From contig CP070700.1 in assembly GCA_020349865.1 (NCBI GenBank), forward strand, positions 262,876 through 268,021: a DNA stretch of 5,146 nt, given 5' to 3'. Shown piece after piece: positions 1-5,146 of this stretch. A program made the position numbers and the translations under genes. This DNA is from Desulfobacteraceae bacterium (lineage in GTDB: Bacteria > Desulfobacterota > DSM-4660 > Desulfatiglandales > Desulfatiglandaceae). The notes beneath the pieces were generated by a model. The model ran no database searches and was not told the origin of the DNA. It worked only from the letters and a program-made list of their open reading frames with translations. Every line of letters begins with the position of its first letter. The stretch's first letter is position 1.

Positions 1-1
1 A

Positions 2-205
2 AGGGCTGCAAAAAACTGCATCATTCCATTGAACGGCAGATTGGCCTTAAAACTCTACCCAGGACAGCCCCATAAGACAGACTCCTTTATAACAGTAGTC
101 CTCTCTGCCTGCTCCACGCCCCTGTACAAGGCTAAGGGGGCGTTCGACGAGCTTTCAAGAATTTGTGTTGCGGCCCTTCTGAAAGAGATATCCGCGGCCC
201 GATAA
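2..205 (+). CDS. C-terminal end of an unidentified protein (partial, runs off left edge)
   Basis: The frame starting at base 2 stays open for 67 codons and stops with TAA at 203-205. An open run of this length is only mildly unlikely by chance, but the codons look like the genuine genes nearby and the translation is protein-like. It includes LALKLYPGQPHK and ends with an amphipathic helix-like stretch, AFDELSRICVAALLKEI. A closing helix of this kind is seen at the C-terminus of LysR-type regulators, but that resemblance is too weak for a call and I do not recognise the protein. The competing frame starting at base 1 ends at 73-75 and is shorter. The gene lies on the same strand as the SH3 gene, with about 80 bp between them. 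No clear terminator is visible after its stop. Confidence 0.45.
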   Translation, partial: RAAKNCIIPLNGRLALKLYPGQPHKTDSFITVVLSACSTPLYKAKGAFDELSRICVAALLKEISAAR

Positions 206-235
206 TACAATAATGTTTTTTAAAAAGCGCTTAAC

Positions 236-244
236 TGTTACAAT
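236..244 (+). promoter_or_regulatory. possible extended -10 promoter element for the SH3-cinA unit
   Basis: TGT followed by TACAAT matches an extended -10 element (TGn then TATAAT, 5 of 6). It lies about 43 bp before the ATG at 287, in the only intergenic gap upstream of the gene pair. The -35 region is just a T-rich stretch (216-221), so the call rests on the extended -10 alone. It was read by eye and has no experimental support. Confidence 0.3.
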
Positions 245-286
245 AAATGAAGTAATGTTGATAACCAAAACAAGGGCAAGAAAGAT

Positions 287-964
287 ATGAAAAAGTTTCG
301 ATTGATTCTGATTATCACTTTGGGATTGTGCTTGATGGGACAATGGAGTTGGGCCGAAAGGGCTTACATAACCGATTCTTTCAAAATTACGCTGCGGACT
401 GGCCCCAGTAGCGAGAACAAAGTCATTGCAATGCCCACTTCGGGCGAGGCAGTTGAAGTCCTGGATTCTCAGGATAATTGGACCCATATTCGCCTCTTAG
501 ACCGGGGGCAGGGAACTCTGGATGGATGGGTTCTGAGTCGATATTTGATTGACCGCCTGCCTTGGGAACTGCAGGCAGGTAATCTTAAAGCCGAAAACAG
601 TCGCATTAAAGATAAACTGACCCTTATACAGAGTGAGCAGGGGGAAGCAGCCGGTCGAGAACAGGAACTCACCGGGGAACTCAAAAAGAACTCCGAAGCC
701 CTTAAAAAACTGCAAACCGAATATGAGTCACTAAAGCAGGGTGCCACCGATTATTTAAACCTCAAAAAAGAGTATGATACAACAAGGTCAAAACTGGAAA
801 CCATCCAGAAAACAGCTCAAACGTTGACTGCCGACAATGAGCGCTTGAGGTCTTCCCAGAGGAACAGGTGGTTTGCTACAGGTGCCGCGGTTTTACTTAT
901 TGGCATGATTATCGGCCTCGTCCTGGGAAGACGAGAAAAAAAGCGCAAGTCTCTGTACTATTAA
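287..964 (+). CDS. SH3b-domain, coiled-coil, C-terminally membrane-anchored envelope protein (YgiM/TIGR04211-like)
   Basis: This 225-residue protein has a complete envelope-protein layout. A signal peptide covers residues 1-23: the KK/R start, a hydrophobic core, then WSWA as the likely cleavage site. A bacterial SH3 domain follows at about 26-90, with the typical LRTGPS turn near the start and GWVLSRYL near the end. A charged, heptad-rich coiled coil spans about 92-190. One transmembrane helix (about 195-214) precedes a basic RREKKRK tail. The positive tail suggests the SH3 and coil parts face the periplasm and the C-terminus is cytoplasmic. This is the architecture of the 'SH3 domain plus anchor' family that includes E. 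coli YgiM. SH3b domains often bind peptidoglycan, but the specific role is not known from sequence. The Shine-Dalgarno is weak (AAG/AAAG-type). The stop lies 14 bp before the cinA start, so the two are probably co-transcribed. Confidence 0.85.
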   Translation: MKKFRLILIITLGLCLMGQWSWAERAYITDSFKITLRTGPSSENKVIAMPTSGEAVEVLDSQDNWTHIRLLDRGQGTLDGWVLSRYLIDRLPWELQAGNLKAENSRIKDKLTLIQSEQGEAAGREQELTGELKKNSEALKKLQTEYESLKQGATDYLNLKKEYDTTRSKLETIQKTAQTLTADNERLRSSQRNRWFATGAAVLLIGMIIGLVLGRREKKRKSLYY

Positions 965-978
965 AAGATCATCCCACC

Positions 979-2235
979 ATGCCACTTTCCGAACACAATA
1001 CCATAGCAGTGGGCTCGGCATATAGCTCACCTACCTGTGAGATCATTACCATCGGCACTGAATTGCTTTTAGGCCAGATTGTGGACACAAACACAACCTA
1101 CCTGGCCCGGGAACTGGGTCGGGCAGGTGTGATCGTTCGTTTCCGTACTGCCGTGGGCGATCACCTGGAGGAAATTATTGAAACCCTTGCCTGTGCCGTC
1201 AAAAGATGTGGTATGGTCGTGACAACGGGGGGACTAGGACCAACCCTGGATGATTTGACACGGGAAGCCGTTGCCCGGACGGCAGGATTGGAACTGGAGT
1301 TCAGGCAGGATTTGATGGAGGAAATCGAGAGAATTTTTCGGCAATTTGGATATCAAATGCCAGAAAACAATCGCCGGCAGGCCTTTGTACCATCGGGGAG
1401 CCATGTTATCTCCAACCCCGTCGGCACAGCCCCCGCATTTATTACGGAGGTCAGCGGGAAACCCATCGTTTGCCTTCCAGGGGTGCCAAAAGAATTGAAG
1501 TTCCTGTTGAGGACAGAGGTCATCCATTGGCTTGAGCGACGATTCGATATGAGCATGCACAGACTCATCTACCGAGTGTTAAAAGTAGTAGGACTTGGGG
1601 AAAGCAAGGTAGACCAACTGATTGGCGACCTCATACGATCCGGTCAAAACCCTGAGGTGGGTCTTTTGGCCTCCCAGGGCGAAATCAAGATACGAATCGC
1701 GGCAAGGGCCGGGAGTGATAGTGAGGCCCAAACACTCATAGGACCCATAGAAAAAGAAATTCGATCCCGACTGGGGAACAGGATCTTTGGCCAGGACAAG
1801 GACACCCTTGAAGGGGTGATCGGCAGTCTTCTGGCAAAAAAGGGCCTTATTCTTTCGACTTTTGAGACCTTTACGGGTGGGCTGGCCGCGCAAAGGTTGT
1901 CTCATTTTCCCTCAAGCCACATTACAAAATGCACTGTCATTACTGACAAAAAACGCGTGGCCCAATGGTTGGACTACAACAATATGGAGCAGGTAGACGA
2001 AACTGCCATGGCAATTGCCCGAACGCTGAAAAATGCGAAACAAAAGCAAATTGGTCTTGCTATCCTGGGTTTTCCAGTGAAAAGGGAAGAAAGCTATAGC
2101 GTAAAAGGTTGCACTGCAGTGGCAGGAGAGGGGATCGAAAGAAGCTTCTCCTGGAAGATGGGTGGCGATCTCAATACACTTCAGCAGCGGGGTACCGTAA
2201 TCGGGTTGAACACTTTGAGGCTTTCATTGCTTTAA
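979..2235 (+). CDS. cinA: CinA-family protein with intact N-terminal domain and degenerate PncC domain
   Basis: The product is 418 residues if started at ATG 979. Residues 20-38 (CEIITIGTELLLGQIVDTN) and 82-94 (TTGGLGPTLDDLT) are hallmark motifs of the CinA N-terminal MoaB-like domain, which in characterised CinA proteins carries ADP-ribose pyrophosphatase activity. NPVGTAPAF and CLPGVPKEL also match. The C-terminal part (from about 285) aligns with the NMN deamidase PncC domain but is eroded. The ESCTGG active-site motif reads ETFTGG (296-301), the TGIAGP motif reads LGFPVK, and the Y-s-n-x-x-K and GAVSE segments are not recognisable. Deamidase activity is therefore doubtful. The frame is open upstream to ATG 868, but that would overlap the SH3 gene's transmembrane codons, so 979 is chosen. 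GTG 1009 is another option. About 19 residues precede the conserved core, more than usual. No strong ribosome site is visible, so translational coupling to the SH3 gene is plausible. Confidence 0.9.
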   Translation: MPLSEHNTIAVGSAYSSPTCEIITIGTELLLGQIVDTNTTYLARELGRAGVIVRFRTAVGDHLEEIIETLACAVKRCGMVVTTGGLGPTLDDLTREAVARTAGLELEFRQDLMEEIERIFRQFGYQMPENNRRQAFVPSGSHVISNPVGTAPAFITEVSGKPIVCLPGVPKELKFLLRTEVIHWLERRFDMSMHRLIYRVLKVVGLGESKVDQLIGDLIRSGQNPEVGLLASQGEIKIRIAARAGSDSEAQTLIGPIEKEIRSRLGNRIFGQDKDTLEGVIGSLLAKKGLILSTFETFTGGLAAQRLSHFPSSHITKCTVITDKKRVAQWLDYNNMEQVDETAMAIARTLKNAKQKQIGLAILGFPVKREESYSVKGCTAVAGEGIERSFSWKMGGDLNTLQQRGTVIGLNTLRLSLL

Positions 2236-2333
2236 TAAGCTCTCATAAATGGTTCTTGCATGATTGCAACAACTTAGCAGCAGAAATCCTTGCCCACAGA
2301 ATACGGCTATGATTTTCCCAGAGGGAAGCCAAG

Positions 2334-2393
2334 TCTACGTCATTTATTTCTACGTCATTTATTTCTACGTCAACTATTTTTGCGTCAATTATT
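2334..2393. repeat. four tandem copies of a 15-bp repeat
   Basis: Units lie at 2334-2348, 2349-2363, 2364-2378 and 2379-2393. The first two are identical (TCTACGTCATTTATT). The third differs at two bases and the fourth at three. The conserved core is ACGTCA, which becomes GCGTCA in unit 4. The period is a multiple of three, so all frames through it give five-residue repeats, but no surrounding gene is credible. It could be a slippage-generated minisatellite or a set of iterated protein-binding sites. The sequence alone does not decide. Confidence 0.9.
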
Positions 2394-2395
2394 TC

Positions 2396-2412
2396 ACAGT
2401 TTTTTCCACTGT
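2396..2412. repeat. small inverted repeat directly after the tandem repeats
   Basis: ACAGT (2396-2400) and ACTGT (2408-2412) form a 5-bp stem around a T-rich 7-base loop. It starts three bases after the last 15-bp unit. It is short enough to be chance and has no known function. Confidence 0.35.
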
Positions 2413-2419
2413 AACCTCC

Positions 2420-2447
2420 AGTTGTGAAAGATTTTCCCTTCACAGCT
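2420..2447. repeat. 9-bp stem-loop in the intergenic region
   Basis: AGTTGTGAA (2420-2428) pairs with TTCACAGCT (2439-2447) with one G-T wobble, around a 10-base loop. No T-tract follows, so it does not look like an intrinsic terminator. It could be an operator or an RNA hairpin. Confidence 0.5.
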
Positions 2448-2566
2448 CCACATTTTCGCTATATAAATATGAAAAAATCTACCATAAAGTGGAATTCAGC
2501 TTCCTACCGCTTGGCATGAATTTACCGTTTTTATAGATAACTGCGATCAAGATTAGCGCTAAGCAT

Positions 2567-2593
2567 TTGAAATATTTAGAAATGTAGTAATAT
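2567..2593 (+). promoter_or_regulatory. weak promoter candidate upstream of the sensor kinase
   Basis: TTGAAA (2567-2572) is followed, after a short 15-bp spacer, by TAATAT (2588-2593). Each hexamer resembles a sigma-70 box, but the spacing is suboptimal and the region is AT-rich, so chance matches are expected. If used, transcription would run through the palindrome at 2605-2625 and the 188-bp inverted-repeat element before reaching the kinase. Confidence 0.2.
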
Positions 2594-2604
2594 GCCTTGC
2601 TTCG

Positions 2605-2625
2605 CATGGATTTTGCAAAACCATG
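2605..2625. repeat. near-perfect 21-bp palindrome, possible operator
   Basis: CATGG and CCATG flank the self-complementary core TTTTGCAAAA. Only one extra A, after the left arm, breaks the symmetry. It lies just downstream of the weak promoter candidate and upstream of the inverted-repeat element. Dyads of this length are typical of dimeric repressor or activator sites. No regulator gene is visible next to it. Confidence 0.55.
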
Positions 2626-2691
2626 TAAGATTCTGTTTTTATATATTCTTGACTATTGACGACTTTTTCTTGTGCCTCAGTGCCTAAATAA

Positions 2692-2879
2692 GGTTCATCC
2701 GGTTAATGAGTACCGCGAAGCTGATCATATAAAAAGTTGGCAGATGGGAAGGTCCAAGCAGTCTTTTCTTCGATTCCGGGCTTCTCAGCCTTCCAGCAGT
2801 CACTACGAAAAGACTGCTTAAACCTTCAACCCCGCCAACCATGTGTTGTGTTGAGGCGTACTCATTAACCGGATGGGCC
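2692..2879. mobile_element. 188-bp MITE-like palindromic element with terminal inverted repeats
   Basis: The 22-bp ends (2692-2713 and 2858-2879) are inverted repeats matching at 20 of 22 positions, with 18 in an uninterrupted run (CATCCGGTTAATGAGTAC). ATAA occurs immediately outside both ends (2688-2691 and 2880-2883), consistent with a 4-bp target duplication. It extends to ATAAG if the first G of the element is counted as shared. The interior is also palindromic: CATAT 2726-2730 with ATGTG 2841-2845, GTTGGC 2736-2741 with GCCAAC 2834-2839, GAAGGT 2748-2753 with ACCTTC 2822-2827, and a perfect 13-bp stem 2756-2768 with 2807-2819. It holds no transposase gene, so any movement would need one in trans. 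Alternatives are a structured RNA leader for the kinase gene or another kind of dispersed hairpin repeat. Confidence 0.65.
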
Positions 2880-2918
2880 ATAAGTAACTGAAAATCTACC
2901 TATGAGTCAGTAATAAAA

Positions 2919-5146
2919 ATGCAAGATAAAGGCAAAACCAAGGACCAACTCATAGAAGAATTGGATGAACTTCGCCGGCGTGTTGCTGAATTGGAGGAGT
3001 CAAAGGAAGAGCGAAAGGAGGACGAGACACTTGCGGAGAGCAGGGAAATTGATCTTGAAAAACTGGCGAAACAAAGACAATCTGCCCTTGAGGAACGCTA
3101 TCGTGCATTATTTGAGAACAATCCCATTGAGACGATCATCGTTGATCATGATGCAAAAGTAACCGGGTCCAACCTGTCAAAAGAAAGATCGGGCGGCAGA
3201 GTGCCGAATATCGGGGACGTTATGTACAAAGATTTTGCTGGGAAGCATGAAATCAACATGCATAAAGAGCTTAAGCAATGTATGAAATCAGGTGAATCAA
3301 AGGAATTTCCCAAGCAAAGATATGATGGCAAGTTTCTTCAGATTAGGATATCCCCTTTTTCCGAAGGCGCGATCATCACGTCAATAGATATCACTGAACG
3401 GGTTCTGGCGGAAGATTCTATGCGAAAAAGCCAAAGACAGGCGCGGGTCCTGGCGCATGCGCTTGAAAGTTCTTCGCAGCCCTTTGCCGTAGGTTACCCT
3501 GACGGCCGGATAATGACATACAATACTGCCTATTGTGAGCTTACTGGTTACAGTAAAGAAGAATTACGCAAAGTAAAGTACTTTACGGATATGACCCCTA
3601 AGGAATGGCATGAGGTCATGGCGAAGGCAGAAGATAAGATCCTCCAAACCAAACAGCCGCAGCACTTTGAAAAAGAATACATCCGAAAAGATGGCTCCAG
3701 GGTTCCTGTTGAGGTTACCGAACACCCAATTTATGACAGCAAAGGGGTCCTACAACATTATTACTCGTTTTTTACTGACATCGACAAGCGCAGGCGTGTG
3801 GAGGAGGCCCTCAAGGAAAGTGAGACGCGTTCTCATGCATTGTTCGAGACCAATCCCATCGAAACGATTATCGTAGATCAGGAAGCGAGAGTGATCGATT
3901 CCAACCTCTCAAAAATAAGTCCAAGTGGTGCAGCGCCGAATATCGGGGATGTGATGTTTAAGGATTATGGAGGACAACTCGGCGTCAATATGCAAACGGA
4001 ATTGATTGAATGTATGAAAACGGGAGTATCAAAAGAATTCCCTGAGCAGAAATATGATGGCAGATTTCTTCGCATAAAGATGTCCCCCTTTTCTGGTGGA
4101 GCAATTATAACTTTAGTGGATGTTACGGAACTGAAGCTTCTACAAGAAACACTTAAGGAGTCAAGAGAAGATTACCGCAGTATGTTTGATAATACAGGGG
4201 TTGCGAGTGTGATTATTGAAGAGAATATGACAATTTCAATGGTCAACAAGGAATTTGAACGACTCAGTGGATATTCAAGGCATGAGCTTGAAGACAAAAA
4301 GGATTGGAAAGAATTTGTTGCCAAGGAAGACACGGAAAGGGTAAAGACGCATCATATCGAGATAAAAGAAAAAAATGGGGGATTGCCGACCGAATACGAG
4401 TTTGGCTTTATTGATAAATCGGGAAATGAAAGGGACATGATAAGTAAGGTCGGACTGATTTCCGGGACCAAAAAATCCATTGCCTCACTTTTGGATATCA
4501 CATCCAGCAAGCTTGAGTTACAACTACGTGTCGCTGAACTTAGACAAGTACATGAAGAACTTTCTCAGTATAGTCGCGCATTGTCATACGACCTTCGGGC
4601 ACCCTTGCGTGCTATTCGCAATTACGCCGATTTTTTACGCGAAGATCTGACAGAAACTTTAAACAAAGACCATAAGGCGTATCTGGACGGACTTGACCGT
4701 GCGGTACGAGAGGCGAGAGATCTGGTCGAGGGCCTCCTGGCACTCTCCCAAATCGAAGGGCAGGATGTCGCCGTAAAGAAAATTCATATGGGAAATTTTT
4801 TGGGGGAATTGATCGACTTCATGCAAATGCCGTCTGAGGTAAACGTTGTGTTTGGTGATGACTGGCCAACCATTGAAGTACAACCGGTTCTGCTTAGGCA
4901 GATCTTTCGTTGCCTCATTGACAATGCGGCTAAATTCAACAATTCCTCCCAAAAGCTGATTGAAATCGGTTGGCGTGCGGTTGATGATGAATGTGAGTTT
5001 TATGTACGAGACAATGGCATAGGAATTAAACCCCGGTACAAAGACAAAATCTTCGGTGTGTTTGAAAGGCTGCATACCCCTGATGAATATAAAGGAACGG
5101 GAATAGGGCTGGCCATAGTTAAAAAGTGCATCGCTAAATTGGGCGG
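2919..5146 (+). CDS. multi-PAS sensor histidine kinase lacking the phosphoacceptor histidine (partial, runs off right edge)
   Basis: One unbroken frame of 742 codons plus two bases reaches the window end. ATG 2919 is the first possible start after an in-frame TGA at 2889-2891, and its ribosome site is weak. There is no signal peptide or membrane helix, so a cytoplasmic sensor is expected. Residues 1-60 form a charged coil (QLIEELDELRRRVAELE). Four PAS-type domains follow at about 63-160, 178-289, 307-404 and 419-528. Residues 529-553 are a coil, and the dimerisation helices span about 545-615. The ATPase domain shows the N-box LIDNAAKF (N669), G1 DNGIGI (D698, G700, G702), F-box FGVFERLH and G2 KGTGIGLAI (725-733). 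In this kinase class the H-box normally reads SHDLRAPLR. Here it is SYDLRAPLR, with Tyr557 (TAC, 4587-4589) in place of His. Autophosphorylation by the standard route is therefore unlikely unless this base is an error. No response regulator is visible in the window. Confidence 0.92.
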   Translation, partial: MQDKGKTKDQLIEELDELRRRVAELEESKEERKEDETLAESREIDLEKLAKQRQSALEERYRALFENNPIETIIVDHDAKVTGSNLSKERSGGRVPNIGDVMYKDFAGKHEINMHKELKQCMKSGESKEFPKQRYDGKFLQIRISPFSEGAIITSIDITERVLAEDSMRKSQRQARVLAHALESSSQPFAVGYPDGRIMTYNTAYCELTGYSKEELRKVKYFTDMTPKEWHEVMAKAEDKILQTKQPQHFEKEYIRKDGSRVPVEVTEHPIYDSKGVLQHYYSFFTDIDKRRRVEEALKESETRSHALFETNPIETIIVDQEARVIDSNLSKISPSGAAPNIGDVMFKDYGGQLGVNMQTELIECMKTGVSKEFPEQKYDGRFLRIKMSPFSGGAIITLVDVTELKLLQETLKESREDYRSMFDNTGVASVIIEENMTISMVNKEFERLSGYSRHELEDKKDWKEFVAKEDTERVKTHHIEIKEKNGGLPTEYEFGFIDKSGNERDMISKVGLISGTKKSIASLLDITSSKLELQLRVAELRQVHEELSQYSRALSYDLRAPLRAIRNYADFLREDLTETLNKDHKAYLDGLDRAVREARDLVEGLLALSQIEGQDVAVKKIHMGNFLGELIDFMQMPSEVNVVFGDDWPTIEVQPVLLRQIFRCLIDNAAKFNNSSQKLIEIGWRAVDDECEFYVRDNGIGIKPRYKDKIFGVFERLHTPDEYKGTGIGLAIVKKCIAKLG
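3105..3398 (+). repeat. first copy of duplicated PAS domain (kinase residues 63-160)
   Basis: This 98-codon segment aligns without gaps to 3837-4130. Shared blocks include NPIETIIVD, SNLSK, PNIGDVM, SKEFP, YDG and GAIIT. It starts and ends like a PAS domain (ALFENNPIE at the start, DITE at the end). Its middle replaces the usual N-x-x-F/Y...GYS-x-E-E-L stretch with the PNIGDVMYKDFAGKHEINM type of sequence. Confidence 0.85.
3837..4130 (+). repeat. second copy of duplicated PAS domain (kinase residues 307-404)
   Basis: Partner of 3105-3398, the same length and about 64% identical at protein level by eye count (63 of 98). Many third codon positions differ, so the duplication is old and not an assembly artefact. 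A conventional, unrelated PAS domain lies between the two copies, so they are spaced 732 bp apart. Confidence 0.85.
4587..4589 (+). other. Tyr codon at the H-box phosphoacceptor position of the kinase
   Basis: TAC encodes residue 557 in the motif ALSYDLRAPLRAI. The family consensus at this position is His (CAC or CAT), so a single C-to-T change accounts for it. The residues around it, including the following DLRAPLR, are all consensus. Confidence 0.85.

Larger units (their letters stand above)
2236..2691. other. AT-rich intergenic region without a convincing gene
   Basis: About 455 bp between the cinA stop and the inverted-repeat element. The open frames here (for example plus 2264-2536 and minus 2243-2443) give low-complexity or non-protein-like translations, driven by the 15-bp tandem repeat, and have no good ribosome sites. 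A small stem-loop (2252-2260 with 2265-2273, one mismatch, TGAT loop) lies 17 bp after cinA but has no following T-tract, so I do not call a terminator. The repeats, hairpins and palindrome inside are listed separately. The tandem TTGAC motifs at 2649-2660 have no well-spaced -10 partner. Confidence 0.6.

Noticed and set aside
116..145. GC-rich inverted repeat ACGCCCC / GGGGCGT as a terminator
   Set aside because: It lies inside the left-edge coding frame, has a long loop and has no following T-tract.
868..978. Extension of the CinA frame upstream to ATG 868
   Set aside because: It overlaps the SH3 gene's transmembrane codons out of frame, and the extra residues do not resemble any CinA N-terminus. 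ATG 979 fits the gene spacing better.
2252..2273. Intrinsic terminator after cinA
   Set aside because: The stem is short with a mismatch and is not followed by a run of T.
2505..2530. Sigma-54 promoter around TTGGCATGAATTTACC
   Set aside because: The -12 half does not match the TTGC-type consensus at the required spacing.
2264..2536. 90-codon plus-strand open frame across the tandem repeats
   Set aside because: The translation is low-complexity (repeated YVIYF/YVNYF) and unlike a protein family, with no ribosome site. It exists because the repeat period is a multiple of three.
2692..2879. Integron attC site as an explanation of the palindrome
   Set aside because: The length and folding are suggestive, but the arms lack clear RYYYAAC/GTTRRRY core sites and there is no integrase or cassette structure nearby.
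2684..2881. 65-codon minus-strand open frame across the inverted-repeat element
   Set aside because: It coincides almost exactly with a palindromic element and has no protein-like features.
4659..5075. 138-codon minus-strand open frame
   Set aside because: It lies wholly opposite the kinase ATPase domain, whose motifs are clear in the plus frame. The translation shows no recognisable domain, so it is a shadow.

Overview
The window looks like chromosomal DNA from a Gram-negative bacterium, most plausibly a deltaproteobacterium (Desulfobacterota). This is inferred from three things: an SH3-plus-C-terminal-anchor envelope protein next to cinA, the style of the multi-PAS sensor kinase, and moderate-GC coding DNA beside AT-rich intergenic DNA. 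No marker gene settles the taxonomy.

Left part (1-2235): the C-terminal end of an unrecognised plus-strand gene (stop at 203-205) is followed by an 80-bp gap with a possible extended -10 promoter. Then comes a tight two-gene unit. The first gene encodes a secreted, membrane-anchored SH3b/coiled-coil protein (287-964). The second, 14 bp later, encodes a CinA-type protein (start placed at 979, stop 2235). Its N-terminal MoaB/COG1058-like domain looks intact, but its C-terminal PncC (NMN deamidase) domain is shortened and has lost its signature motifs.

Middle (2236-2918): about 680 bp without a convincing gene. It is AT-rich and carries four 15-bp tandem repeats (2334-2393), small hairpins, a near-perfect palindrome (2605-2625) and a 188-bp imperfect palindrome (2692-2879). 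That palindrome has 22-bp terminal inverted repeats and is flanked by a short direct repeat (ATAA). It resembles a non-autonomous (MITE-like) insertion and ends 39 bp before the next gene.

Right part (2919 to the window end): one uninterrupted reading frame of 742 codons, open at the right edge, encodes a cytoplasmic sensor histidine kinase. Its layout is N-terminal coil, PAS1, PAS2, PAS3, PAS4, dimerisation helix, ATPase. PAS1 and PAS3 are duplicates of each other, about 64% identical by eye. The ATP-binding N, G1, F and G2 boxes are present, but the expected phosphoacceptor histidine of the H-box is tyrosine (residue 557). This is the most notable protein-level observation here. I see no defence system, CRISPR array, tRNA, rRNA or transposase gene.
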